Shown here: positions 33,505 to 42,185 of the stretch, in pieces
Layout of the letters: every line of letters starts with the position of its first letter
Position numbering within the stretch: the first letter of the stretch is position 1
Source of the DNA: Erythrobacter sp.
Lineage (GTDB): Bacteria; Pseudomonadota; Alphaproteobacteria; Sphingomonadales; Sphingomonadaceae
Reading direction: 5' to 3'
DNA length: 64,000 nucleotides
NCBI RefSeq assembly: GCF_024305245.1
Contig: NZ_JAMWYX010000007.1
Location: forward strand, 62,001-126,000
The notes under the pieces: generated by a model
What the model was told of the DNA's origin: nothing
The model's input: only the letters and a program-made list of their open reading frames with translations
Database searches by the model: none
Position numbers and translations under genes: made by a program

Positions 33505-33540
33505 CCCCAGCGGAGTGCCGCCCGGCTGCTTTTGCCCAAA
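33505..33540 (+). terminator. Leader hairpin before the 33550 gene
   Basis: A 12-bp stem beginning GGGCGG (about 33494-33505) and ending GCCGCCC (about 33511-33522), with two G-T pairs, is followed by GGCTGCTTTT and then TGCCCAAAGGAAA before the ATG. Same plan as the leader hairpins near 23.1 and 24.8 kb; boundaries approximate. Confidence 0.5.
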
Positions 33541-33549
33541 GGAAATTTC

Positions 33550-34134
33550 ATGCACCACCATGGCTCAGGCCATCCGCCAATTCTGTCATCGCTAATCATC
33601 ATCAGGACGCGTCCGGAATACGAATCGCGTTCGCTGATTTCCAGCCTCGCACTCTTCACGGTTATCAGGACGGGGCGGAGAGAGGCCACGTTCGATCTGA
33701 TCCATGCCCGGTTTGATCCGACCGATACGCGTGCGGCCATCATCGAAGGTCTGGTCGAACGCATCCCACCCGGTGCGCAGCTATTGGTGCGCCAGCCGGT
33801 GCTTCCGGCAAACAAACTGCTGGAGACGGTAGCGCGTCATGACATCATGCCGCCGCTGGACAACACAATCCTGGCCAAGCGGTTACCGGGCGTAACGCTC
33901 CTACCGGTGACGCTGACGGACGAGCAGTTGACCACCGCAGGCAAGGCCCTCGAATTGGAAATGCCAGATCCCAACGCAGCGCCGATCATGCGCAACCGCC
34001 GCGCCCCGGAAGCGGCAATGACTTTATGGTCGATCTACACGACCGCGTTCTGCCGCAGCCCTGAAGCACGATCACTGATCGCCGCGTTCCAGGCTTGGCG
34101 GGTCCTAGAGCAGGCTCGGCCCCTACGATTCTGA
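33550..34134 (+). CDS. Hypothetical protein of the exonuclease block
   Basis: A 194-aa protein without recognised family. N-terminal strands (LSSLIIIRTRPEYESR, SSLALFTVIR) and VERIPPGAQLLVRQPVL suggest an alpha/beta fold; the tail is helical (EAAMTLWSIYTTAFCRSPEA). The start at 33550 directly follows TGCCCAAAGGAAA, the same 13-nt leader as before the gene at 23513, which ties the two blocks together. Function unknown. Confidence 0.6.
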   Translation: MHHHGSGHPPILSSLIIIRTRPEYESRSLISSLALFTVIRTGRREATFDLIHARFDPTDTRAAIIEGLVERIPPGAQLLVRQPVLPANKLLETVARHDIMPPLDNTILAKRLPGVTLLPVTLTDEQLTTAGKALELEMPDPNAAPIMRNRRAPEAAMTLWSIYTTAFCRSPEARSLIAAFQAWRVLEQARPLRF

Positions 34135-34272
34135 AATTCGCCATCGGCTCTCGCCTCTTGGACCAGCCTGCATCTTCGCAGCCTGGCCATCAGTCGCGGG
34201 CCGATCCCATCAACCTCTCTGACCTTCACCACCGAACCAGGCATGGCCTGCTAAACTCAAAAGGACATTCCA

Positions 34273-35037
34273 ATGGATACGCAACGCACCCTCTCCTACA
34301 CCTTCGTTGATACTGAGAGCAGCTGGGATTCTGATCTGATCGCAGCCAACAAGATGATCCACCCGGATTGCCAGCACAACCGGATCGGATCGCGCATCAT
34401 CAGCGCCGCTGCCCTGTTTGATGTCGACATCGCGGGCGACGGCACCCTTTCATTCGGCGCCCTCAAATCTTGGAACGAACACACGCACCGTTCCGACCGG
34501 GCGGTGACCAAGGCACTGTTCGACAATCTTGCCGAACGCGCCTCCCGCACCGTGGTCACATGGGGCGGAGTGCCTACCGACCAGCAAATCCTGACGCTCA
34601 CCGCCATGGAATACGGACTGGTATTGCCCATTCAATTTCAGGAGCGCACCTACGCCAACCGTCAACGCACGCACCTTGACCTGTCCCTTGCCATGAAGGC
34701 TGGCGGTCAGACTTGGCACCACCTCAGCGAGGTTGCCTATCGGATTGGCGTGCCGCTCTCTTTGCTGCGGGACAAGGCTCGCTATTTTCAGACACGCAGC
34801 CCGGCTGACTGGCGGTTGTTGACCGGTCATTGCGAGCTGGACACCTTGGTCACGGCGATCGTGATGATTGCATGGCGAATTGCACAGGGGGCGCCTGGCC
34901 TACGTTTTGAGCCGGCAGTGATCGCCACGATCGGCGCCTTCCTGCGCCAGCGTCCTGACCAACCGCATGCAATTGAACTCAAGGCCTACAGCACTGACTT
35001 GGAGCAGCTGATCGGGGAGATTAGACAGTCTGGATAG
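34273..35037 (+). CDS. PolB-like DEDD 3'-5' exonuclease
   Basis: A 254-aa protein resembling the predicted 3'-5' exonucleases related to the DNA polymerase B proofreading domain. Motif I is YTFVDTES (D13, E15), the middle region has VVTWGGVPTDQQIL and RTHLDLSLAM, and the last motif is TGHCELDTLVTAIV with an Asp in the CELD core. The C-terminal half is duplicated at 47448-47681 beyond the restriction cassette, where that Asp is replaced by Glu. It ends 129 bp before the cassette. Confidence 0.8.
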   Translation: MDTQRTLSYTFVDTESSWDSDLIAANKMIHPDCQHNRIGSRIISAAALFDVDIAGDGTLSFGALKSWNEHTHRSDRAVTKALFDNLAERASRTVVTWGGVPTDQQILTLTAMEYGLVLPIQFQERTYANRQRTHLDLSLAMKAGGQTWHHLSEVAYRIGVPLSLLRDKARYFQTRSPADWRLLTGHCELDTLVTAIVMIAWRIAQGAPGLRFEPAVIATIGAFLRQRPDQPHAIELKAYSTDLEQLIGEIRQSG

Positions 35038-35144
35038 CAGACCCGATGGTGCCATCTTCCCATCTCAAATCGGCCAAGTGAATAACTCCTCGGTCTCTTT
35101 CTGCGAGCTTTGAACGGTCCGGTGACAGGCACAAAGACGATCCA
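34804..35144 (+). repeat. Left copy of the repeat that flanks the defence cassette
   Basis: Bases 34804-35144 (end of the PolB-like exonuclease gene plus about 100 bases beyond it) match 47448-47758. The stretch from about TGAGCCGGCAGTG to CAGTCTG is identical over roughly 150 bases; the rest is diverged. Both copies point the same way and lie on opposite sides of the 12-kb minus-strand operon. Confidence 0.9.
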
Positions 35145-35165
35145 AGTCAAGGTGCCCGCAAGCGC

Positions 35166-35471
35166 CTAAGTCCTCTCCACGTGGTCTCCTTGCGGGGCGA
35201 CCACGTAGTAGTACCCGTTAGCCTCTGCGCGATAGATGACCAGCTCTGCTGCCAAATCGTCCGGTCCCGCAATGGAGAGCCAGACTGGCTCACTTGGGCA
35301 GATACTTGTGAAATCAGGTGAAGTACGCAGTTGTTCGAGCATTGAAGCAGGCATTAGCGCCAAGCGGACTTCGCTTACTGGGAGCATCTGACTTAGAAAC
35401 GGAAGCACCTCATGCTGTCGTCTGAGGCGGTGGAGCACCGTAGTCAGCTCTGCCGAGAGAGGATCTTTCAT
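35166..35471 (-). CDS. Unknown 101-aa protein, last gene of the defence operon
   Basis: A small soluble protein with helical N-terminus (LTTVLHRLRRQHEVLPFL), a run resembling EVRLALMPASMLEQLRTSP, and a strand-rich end (VWLSIAGPDDLAAELVIYR, ANGYYYVVAP). No family is recognised. Its ATG at 35471 overlaps the EcoRII-like stop by one base (TGATGA), so it belongs to the operon. Inhibitor, chaperone or control protein of the endonuclease are possible readings; none is supported by motif. Confidence 0.7.
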   Translation of the reverse strand: MKDPLSAELTTVLHRLRRQHEVLPFLSQMLPVSEVRLALMPASMLEQLRTSPDFTSICPSEPVWLSIAGPDDLAAELVIYRAEANGYYYVVAPQGDHVERT

Positions 35472-36715
35472 CAGCTGCCAACCGGCAGCAGGCGGACATC
35501 GCCAATAAAGCTTTCAAGTGTCTGGAGATGCGGCTGCACTGTCTTTGGGTATTTCTCAATCAGACCCGAGGGAATTACGAGCTGTACGCCGCCGTGCGTC
35601 ATCTCCCGGAACTGCGCTTCGGACACCCCTTCCTGAAGTGTCAGAAGGTGTTTCGCCGGAATCCGGTCGGCCTCGTTGAGGATCTGGCGCCACCGGTCAC
35701 GGCAGGTTGTTTTAACCGCGAGCATTCGCAGGCGCTCCGCCGGAAAGCTGTGATCATGATAGGCCGCAGCCGACGGAAACAGGAAGTCCGGGCGCTTGCC
35801 AGGCTCTGACTCGGGTTGGTGAGCGAAATGCGTCCCTTCTGCCAGCCGTTCCTCGACGAAGATCGCCTTAGCATGCAACTCGAGTGAGTGGCCGGACCGC
35901 GCCTTGCGACGCTGCAGAATGGTTTGCGCACGCGAAATGAAGTCGTCGATCGTCTCAAAACCGGCAGTGATATGCGGCATCTCGATGGCCTGCTCTACGC
36001 TGCGGAATATCTCGAACTCGCATTCGCGCCGGCGCATGAGGCGGCGATCAGGATCAAGCCCGTCATCGGGGCGCAGCTCGACCGCACGCCGGATGATATC
36101 CGCGCCGCTCGGGAACTTCCTAAGCCATTCTAAAGGGATTTCGTCGTCGGTGAGCCAGCAGGTGGCCCGGACCGGCGGCGGGTTGAGGAAGGCGAACAAT
36201 CCCTGCTGAGCCGGCGGCCAGATCAGATACTTGCCCGGCTCGACCGGTCCCACCCTGTCCTCGACCAGATCCTCCTCGGTCTCGTGTCGGCAGACCCAGA
36301 CGTGACAGTCTGCGGTCTCACCTTCGGCTACCTTTCTGAATGCAAAGACCGTCAGCGCGCCGGTACTCTCGGGATCGAGCAGCGCGGACGCACCGCCACC
36401 AAAGCCTGTGACGCGGGTCTCGTCCCGGCCCCTGGCAGCCGAGGTGTCATGGAAGCGATTGTTGTACCAGATCGCCCGGACCTGGCGCGCATCGGCATTG
36501 GAATCGATATAGAGGTCGAACCACACATCCGGATTCTTGATCTCTCGCCGATTGAGCGCCGGGAACACCGCGAACAAAAAGTCACGCGGGATGTAGGGTC
36601 CGGCCTGATGACTGCCATTAGCGAGCGTGTCGTTGCCGGAGAGGCGCTTCACATACCAAGTGAAGTGCGGCGCGCCGTGCTCTTCCATCCACTCGACAAG
36701 ATCACCGACTGGCAC
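35471..36715 (-). CDS. EcoRII-like type IIE restriction endonuclease
   Basis: A 414-aa protein (EcoRII itself is 404 aa). The N-terminal effector-binding domain shows WYVKRLSGNDTLANGSHQAG, the EcoRII-N signature. The catalytic domain near the C-terminus has GKRPDFLFPSAAAYHD, LRMLAVKTTCRDRWRQILNE and HLLTLQEGVSEAQFREM, the PD-(D/E)xK-type core of EcoRII, with Asp of PDFLFP and VKTTC Lys. A GTG start at 36715, with AGGGGGA upstream, overlaps the Vsr gene by 14 bases; upstream ATGs are possible but overlap more. EcoRII cuts CCWGG after binding two sites; the adjacent Dcm-type methylase would protect the same sequence. Confidence 0.9.
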   Translation of the reverse strand: MPVGDLVEWMEEHGAPHFTWYVKRLSGNDTLANGSHQAGPYIPRDFLFAVFPALNRREIKNPDVWFDLYIDSNADARQVRAIWYNNRFHDTSAARGRDETRVTGFGGGASALLDPESTGALTVFAFRKVAEGETADCHVWVCRHETEEDLVEDRVGPVEPGKYLIWPPAQQGLFAFLNPPPVRATCWLTDDEIPLEWLRKFPSGADIIRRAVELRPDDGLDPDRRLMRRRECEFEIFRSVEQAIEMPHITAGFETIDDFISRAQTILQRRKARSGHSLELHAKAIFVEERLAEGTHFAHQPESEPGKRPDFLFPSAAAYHDHSFPAERLRMLAVKTTCRDRWRQILNEADRIPAKHLLTLQEGVSEAQFREMTHGGVQLVIPSGLIEKYPKTVQPHLQTLESFIGDVRLLPVGS

Positions 36716-37178
36716 CGTCTGTCCCCCTGACCTCTCCCGTGCTCTCATCTGACCGCAGCCATTCAGCGACACGGGTGACTGCCGCCTCAGCACCGATACG
36801 GCCCGGCCCCTTCAGCGCGCATTCCCAGACTGTGAGCACGCGCCAGCCCGCGCGGTCAAGTGCAACGTCAACTTCCCGATCCCGCTCGACATTTCGCCCA
36901 ATCTTGGCGCGCCAGAATTCCTGCCGTGTCTGCGGCCAACGGAACAGCGGGCAGGCGTGGCCGTGCCAGAAGCAGCCATGGATCTGGATAACGGCGCGCC
37001 AGCGCAGGAGCACAAGGTCGGGTTTGCCCGGTAATCTGTAATCATGCAGCCGGTAACGGAAGCCAAGGGCATGAAGTCCGCGCCTGATGACGAGCTCGGG
37101 CTTCGTATTTTTTCCCTTGATGCCGGACATTATGCGGCTTCGCGTTGCCGCATCGACGATGTCACCCGGCAAGCGCAA
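36702..37178 (-). CDS. vsr: Very short patch repair endonuclease Vsr
   Basis: A 158-aa Vsr nicking enzyme that cuts 5' of the T in T:G mismatches arising when 5-methylcytosine deaminates. Landmarks: RSRIMSGIKGKNTKPE, LPGKPDLVLL with the catalytic Asp, and IHGCFWHGHACPLF with zinc-site residues, then EFWRAKIGRNVERD. It overlaps the end of the methylase gene by 17 bases and the endonuclease start by 14. Vsr partners Dcm-type methylases, so this is the expected companion. Confidence 0.95.
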   Translation of the reverse strand: MRLPGDIVDAATRSRIMSGIKGKNTKPELVIRRGLHALGFRYRLHDYRLPGKPDLVLLRWRAVIQIHGCFWHGHACPLFRWPQTRQEFWRAKIGRNVERDREVDVALDRAGWRVLTVWECALKGPGRIGAEAAVTRVAEWLRSDESTGEVRGTDGASR

Positions 37179-38487
37179 GCTTCCGTTGCAGGCGCTCGGG
37201 GGCGAGCTCTGCCCGATCTACCAGCCAAGGCAGCATGTGTTCGGCGACCGCCTGCACTACGGGCACCACGACGGAGTTCCCGAACTGCCTGTAGGCCTGG
37301 GTATCGGACACTGGGATAACGAACTCCCGTCCCTTCGGTCCGTCGAAGCCCATCAGCCGGGCGCATTCGCGCGGTGTGAGGCGTCGCGGATTGCGGCCGG
37401 GCTGCGCGACGAGGATTTCCGAGCCATCCTTGTAGTATCGGGCTGACAGCGTGCGGGCGACATCATCCGGGCCGACAAGCCCGAACCCGAAGCCGTTCCC
37501 TGCCAGCCGGTGCTTCTCGGCATAGCCCTGCAGGTACTCCCACAGGTGGTCGGTCAGTGTGTACTTGGCGGATACCGTTCCGATATTGCCCCGCGTAAAG
37601 GGCGCCTCAATTTCCTCGGTGCCGTCCTCGGGATGCAGGATGGAGCCAAGCTTCGGACCGTTCAGCGGGTTGGGCAGGTCGATGTCGTCGAAGGTGAAGT
37701 CGTTGGCTTCGCGAAAGCCCACAATAAAGATTCGCTCGCGCTGCTGCGGCACGAAGGACTTGGAGTTGATGACCTTCCAGTGGACCTGGTAGCCAAGCTC
37801 CTCGGTCAGGGTGCGATGGATGACCTCGAAGGTCCGGCCCTTGTCATGGTTTACGAGGTTCTTGACGTTCTCAAGCAGAAAGGCTCGCGGCCGGTGATGC
37901 CTGATGATCTGGGCAACATTGAAGAAAAGCGTACCCTGCGTCTCATCGGCGAAGCCGTGGGGACGGTTCAGCGCGTTCTTTTTCGAGACCCCCGCGATCG
38001 AGAAGGGCTGGCACGGAAATCCGGCAAGCAGCAGGTCATGCGGCGGGATCGTCTCCACCGGCACCTGCGTGATGTCACCCACCACCTCATGATCGCAGGC
38101 AAAGTTCGCGAGATAGGTCTGCTGCGAGTACTTGTCCCACTCGCTAGTGAACACGCATTTCCCCCCAAGATCCTCGAAGCCGCGGCGCAGGCCGCCTATC
38201 CCTGCAAAGAGATCGATGAAGCTGAAGCGGGTCTCGGCGTGCGCTGGCAAGGGCCGTGAAAATGTCTGAAGCAACTTTACTGCCGCTTCCCGCGGCTTGC
38301 CATTACCAGCCTCCCACCGCTGCAACTGACGGACGCTGTAGCCCGTCCGGTTCGCCGCCTCGTCGAGAGAAAGACCGGCGCGGACACGAAGTGCTGCGAA
38401 TTCGTTGAGCATGAAACCTCTGGGACAATTTGCGACATGATGTCGGATTGAATCCGAGATAGCAAGCGCCGTTGCCTTGATGTTCAT
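37162..38487 (-). CDS. dcm: Dcm/M.EcoRII-type C5-cytosine methyltransferase
   Basis: A 441-aa DNA C5-methyltransferase. Motif I FSFIDLFAGIGGLRRGF, motif IV GFPCQPFSIAG with the catalytic Cys, motif VI FLLENVKNLV, motif VIII PQQRERIFIVGF and motif X YRQFGNSVVVP. Residues about 25-75 form an HTH (LRVRAGLSLDEAANRTGYSV, RQLQRWEAG) as in M.EcoRII/M.SsoII, where it regulates the operon. Start set at ATG 38487; 144 bp separate it from the helicase gene upstream, the only sizeable gap in the operon, and two TGTCC half-sites (38492, 38511) sit there. Predicted target CCWGG, by family. Confidence 0.92.
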   Translation of the reverse strand: MNIKATALAISDSIRHHVANCPRGFMLNEFAALRVRAGLSLDEAANRTGYSVRQLQRWEAGNGKPREAAVKLLQTFSRPLPAHAETRFSFIDLFAGIGGLRRGFEDLGGKCVFTSEWDKYSQQTYLANFACDHEVVGDITQVPVETIPPHDLLLAGFPCQPFSIAGVSKKNALNRPHGFADETQGTLFFNVAQIIRHHRPRAFLLENVKNLVNHDKGRTFEVIHRTLTEELGYQVHWKVINSKSFVPQQRERIFIVGFREANDFTFDDIDLPNPLNGPKLGSILHPEDGTEEIEAPFTRGNIGTVSAKYTLTDHLWEYLQGYAEKHRLAGNGFGFGLVGPDDVARTLSARYYKDGSEILVAQPGRNPRRLTPRECARLMGFDGPKGREFVIPVSDTQAYRQFGNSVVVPVVQAVAEHMLPWLVDRAELAPERLQRKLALAG

Positions 38488-38631
38488 GTTTTGTCCAGAA
38501 AATAGTGCGCTGTCCGACCGCTGTATCAGAGGGCCGCAGCCCGGTTCCGATTCCTCGGAGGTTCGTGCGTACTGACCCACGGCCGCGGGAGGGCCGCTCC
38601 GATCGCAATCTGCACTCACAGTTGCCCGATA

Positions 38632-40317
38632 TCAGTCGTCCTGTACCCCCCTCGACAGCCATCTCGCCTCGCCTTCCGACGACACCACACAAAGGCAAGC
38701 CCGCGCCCGCGAGAAGGCGACATAGGCCAGCTCGCGCCGGTCAAGCTCGTCCCCGCCTGCTATCAGGATGATCACCGGGCGCTCGAGGCCCTTGAAGCGG
38801 CGCACGGTGTCCACCACCACATCCTCAAGGGCCAGTGCATCGGCGTCCGTCAGCGCGATGCTGGTTCCGCTACCTTTCTCGATGAACTGCGCGCGGATGA
38901 CAGGATCGTTTGCCAGAACAGCGATGTCGCCGGGAGCGACCTCCTCGATGAACACGAGCCGTCGCAGTTCCCGATAGGCTTCTTCCACCTTCCGGGCGGC
39001 GTTGTCCGCCGCAATCCATGCCACATCGATGCCGTCAGGTCCGTCCGGAATGATTTCCGGGCCGGAGTAATGAACGGATGCTGCCTCGTGGATTTTCCGT
39101 GTGTTGCGCAAATTCCGGGAGAGGCGGACCGGCACAACCTCAAGGTCCTGCACGCCGCCCGCCGCATTGCCATAGACCTTCTGGTTACTGTCCATGCAGA
39201 CGCGGAGATGCCCGCCCGGCCTGAGGCACGCATCGATGGCAATCCACCAGTCCGCATGGAAGTCCTGGCCCTCATCGACGATGATGGTGTCCCATCGAAA
39301 GTCCGGAATGGTGGCCATTGCCTCGCATAATGCGTTCGGCAGAGCAAACTCGTAGAGATCGCGCTCTCTGGTCCCGGAAGGCACCGCAACCGCCGCCTTG
39401 CTCGACATCCTGCCGCACAGGCCATGGAAACCTGCGACGGTCAGGTTGTCGACATCCTTCAGTTTCCGCTCGAGATGCAGCGCCAAGGGGCGACTGTGGC
39501 AGGTGAGAAGTGTCCTGCGTCCGGACCTTGCGGAGCGCAGTGCGGCCTCGATGGCCACCACGGTTTTCCCAGTCCCGGCGCCGCCCCGGATCAGCGCGCG
39601 GGGGATGTCGGCGATCATCTCGAGAATGTGATACTGGGAGGGCTCGAGCGCGCGGAACTCGTCCTCGGCCTCCGCAAGCGCTGCTCCGATCCGGAAGCTC
39701 AGCGTGAAGGGAAAGGCCAGCAGTCGTTCGAGGGCAGCAATGCCGTCATGTCCCAGCGCCTCGCAATTGTCCGGTCGCTTTCCTGCTCTCAGTCTTTCCC
39801 CGACCCAGTCCCGGAAACTCTCACGCAGCTGACGCGAACAACAGAAGATGTGGGCGGGGCGATCAGCGCCGAGATTGGCGGGAGGCGATCCTGTACCCGG
39901 GAAGATGACCGCATGAGCCACATGGATGCGGCGCGTGCGCCATTTCGGCGATGCGTTCAGCCGCTTCAGGATCTCGTGCTTCGCGCTTCGCGCCTGCGCC
40001 ACGGGGTCTTTGATCCTGTGCACGAAGCCGTGGGCATCGGTGCTGCGCCACTGGCCGTCCGACGGGTCGAAGGCAATTTCCCGGCCGCCCTTCACCTCAA
40101 TCGCAAGAATTCCGTGTTCAGGATGTGCGATCAGGAAATCGCATTCCCCGTCCTTCTCGTTGCCCAGCCTGTCCATTCCCAGCCAAGGGCTTGAGTAGAA
40201 TACATGGTAGCTGTCGTCGAGAACACCGGCGAGCCGTTCATAAACCCGCACTTCAGCACGGCGTCGCGGATCGTCGCGGACCGCGCGGGGCAAGATCCCT
40301 GGCCAGAGAACTGCCAT
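38632..40317 (-). CDS. NERD nuclease-helicase fusion
   Basis: A 561-aa protein. Residues about 20-125 are a NERD nuclease-like domain, ECDFLIAHPEHGILAIEVKGG, with the D...ExK pattern. The rest is a UvrD/DUF2075-like helicase: Walker A RGGAGTGKTVVA near residue 245, Walker B IIVDEGQDF, and late motifs VDTVRRFKGLERPVIIL and LAYVAFSRARACL. ATG 40317 overlaps the drmB stop by one base. It probably unwinds or degrades DNA in the defence operon; NERD helicases recur in such islands. Confidence 0.85.
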   Translation of the reverse strand: MAVLWPGILPRAVRDDPRRRAEVRVYERLAGVLDDSYHVFYSSPWLGMDRLGNEKDGECDFLIAHPEHGILAIEVKGGREIAFDPSDGQWRSTDAHGFVHRIKDPVAQARSAKHEILKRLNASPKWRTRRIHVAHAVIFPGTGSPPANLGADRPAHIFCCSRQLRESFRDWVGERLRAGKRPDNCEALGHDGIAALERLLAFPFTLSFRIGAALAEAEDEFRALEPSQYHILEMIADIPRALIRGGAGTGKTVVAIEAALRSARSGRRTLLTCHSRPLALHLERKLKDVDNLTVAGFHGLCGRMSSKAAVAVPSGTRERDLYEFALPNALCEAMATIPDFRWDTIIVDEGQDFHADWWIAIDACLRPGGHLRVCMDSNQKVYGNAAGGVQDLEVVPVRLSRNLRNTRKIHEAASVHYSGPEIIPDGPDGIDVAWIAADNAARKVEEAYRELRRLVFIEEVAPGDIAVLANDPVIRAQFIEKGSGTSIALTDADALALEDVVVDTVRRFKGLERPVIILIAGGDELDRRELAYVAFSRARACLCVVSSEGEARWLSRGVQDD

Positions 40318-42185
40318 CAGTGCCGCCGCAGCATGTCTTCGAAGAACCCGAGGCCCGAACCGCTACCGTCCCCGATCAGCAGCGCCCGGTCGAGGAAGCT
40401 GTTGAAGGTCTCACACGACGTCTCTGGTGCAAGGCAGCAGGCATGGCACACCGAGTGCGAATAGCTGCTGATCGCGCCCATCATATCAGTGATACACAGC
40501 GGGTCGGACGAGCACCATTCGATCGCCTCGATCGCGCGCTGAAGGATGCCCTCGATCCTTCCTGTCTTGCCCTGGCGCTCGAGTCCGCCGAGCGTCCCGT
40601 CCGAATCCGGTGTGGCGGTGTAGATCAGAAGCCCCGCCATCGGCTCCTCGCCGATGCCCGCATAGATCCGTTCCTGCAGGGAAGCAGACGAATAGCCGCA
40701 TTCGAGGGTCAGCTGGCGCATGAGCGTATGGGCGAGGGTGTGACAGAGCATGTAACGGGGGGTGGTCGAGCGCGGAGGGCTGGCGTCCTCGCCATAGCGT
40801 TCCTTCCAGTCTGCCAGATGCGCGCCCTCACAGGACGAGACCCGCGCGATCACATCCGGCCGGCTCTCCCATTGCGCGAGTCGCTCCCCGTTCAGCGCAA
40901 GGAATATACCCTCGCCGCGAACCTCGATCGCGGGCAACCAGTCGAGCGGTGTTTTCGACAGCCGCGCGACCTCCGGCGATTCCGGATCCCCCGGGGGATC
41001 AATCCGGGTAAAGCCGGTGATAGCGCGCACCTCGCGCAGTCGCACGGCTCGCACCACCCGGCTGATCCATGGCGCAATGCCCGCCGTGACCGGTTCGCGC
41101 CGGGTCTCGAATTCGCTGTCAGGGATACTGCTGCGGCCCGCTTCCGTCACAAATTGCCGGTACTCGGCAGGGCGCAGATCATCGGTCTGCATCATCCCGA
41201 ACGAGTCAAGCCGCAACCGGACCGCCTCAGCGAGCTCGGCCGCCGACATCCCGAGTTCCCTGAGGGTGCTTTCAAGATCGCCCCTCGCAAGCAGGTCTAT
41301 GTAATCCTCAAGCCTCGACATATCGTCGAGATTGGTCAGGCTGCTCCACCAGTCGCCGAGAGCCTCCTGAAGGTGATCCGACCATGGCGGAATGCTCAGC
41401 GCGGATTCCGTGACCGCGAAGTACAGGTTGGAGGCGCCACGCTGCACAGCATTTTGCTGCCTCCCGCAAGTCTCGTCCCCGTCAGCCAGCCATGGCCGGC
41501 GTCCGCGGCAACGGGGTCCGTGCTCCCATGTTTTCTTCGAGAAGACGCCATCCATGGACCGGCGTGCACCGCACTTTGGACAGCTGAGGATCAGGCCCGC
41601 AAGGCCCGGCTTTTCCGCGCGCAATGTCAGGCCGGGATGCCGGTCCGTAGTGTCGCGCTTCGCGACATTGCAATCCGGTTCGTGTCCCACCCACCAGTCC
41701 CAGGGGAATTCATCGAGGTGGCCATGCCGGCAGGCCATCACGAAACGGACAGGGATCACGAAGACCTTGCTGTCGCCGTGCGCCTTCTCCGTGCACGCCG
41801 CACAATAGCGGAAAGCCTTGCCAGGATCGCTTTTCCAACGCCGCTCCGGCTTGATGAGATCACATCCCGGGCACTGGAGCCATCTCGGGAAACGCACTGC
41901 CACAAGGCGCCTCGTATCCGGATCGTCATCCTTGCCGCGCTCCAGCAGCACCGGAGGCGTCCGGAAGCCCTTGACCCCCAGCTTCTTCTGCAGGCGTGGT
42001 TCGCGGATTACCTGGGGATGCGCAAGTCCGGCCGGAGGAAACGAGCGATCCCATTCCTCGAGGCCCGCAGCGATGCCGGACACCGCCCCGCCGCCCGCTC
42101 TGAAATCGATGACCGATCCCGGACCGAAGGTCGAGACAACGGCACTACGGCGCAGGTCCTGTAGGTCATTCTTCATGCGTATCAT
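40317..42185 (-). CDS. drmB: DrmB-like DUF1998 protein
   Basis: A 622-aa DISARM-type DrmB. The start LRRSAVVSTFGPGSVIDF and VSGIAAGLEEWDR matches DrmB; cysteine clusters PGCDLI/YCAAC, LSCPKCGARR and CHACCLAPETSC indicate zinc sites. The DUF1998 part includes LCHTLAHTLMRQLTLECGYS and ATPDSDGTLGGLERQG. In DISARM DrmB binds DrmA and the complex loads on DNA with a 5' overhang. It overlaps the drmA-like gene by 20 bases (11 if started at the second Met, 42176). Confidence 0.88.
   Translation of the reverse strand: MIRMKNDLQDLRRSAVVSTFGPGSVIDFRAGGGAVSGIAAGLEEWDRSFPPAGLAHPQVIREPRLQKKLGVKGFRTPPVLLERGKDDDPDTRRLVAVRFPRWLQCPGCDLIKPERRWKSDPGKAFRYCAACTEKAHGDSKVFVIPVRFVMACRHGHLDEFPWDWWVGHEPDCNVAKRDTTDRHPGLTLRAEKPGLAGLILSCPKCGARRSMDGVFSKKTWEHGPRCRGRRPWLADGDETCGRQQNAVQRGASNLYFAVTESALSIPPWSDHLQEALGDWWSSLTNLDDMSRLEDYIDLLARGDLESTLRELGMSAAELAEAVRLRLDSFGMMQTDDLRPAEYRQFVTEAGRSSIPDSEFETRREPVTAGIAPWISRVVRAVRLREVRAITGFTRIDPPGDPESPEVARLSKTPLDWLPAIEVRGEGIFLALNGERLAQWESRPDVIARVSSCEGAHLADWKERYGEDASPPRSTTPRYMLCHTLAHTLMRQLTLECGYSSASLQERIYAGIGEEPMAGLLIYTATPDSDGTLGGLERQGKTGRIEGILQRAIEAIEWCSSDPLCITDMMGAISSYSHSVCHACCLAPETSCETFNSFLDRALLIGDGSGSGLGFFEDMLRRH

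Noticed and set aside
40125..42164. 679-aa plus-strand frame over drmB
   Set aside because: Arg/Pro/His-rich antisense shadow with no family features.
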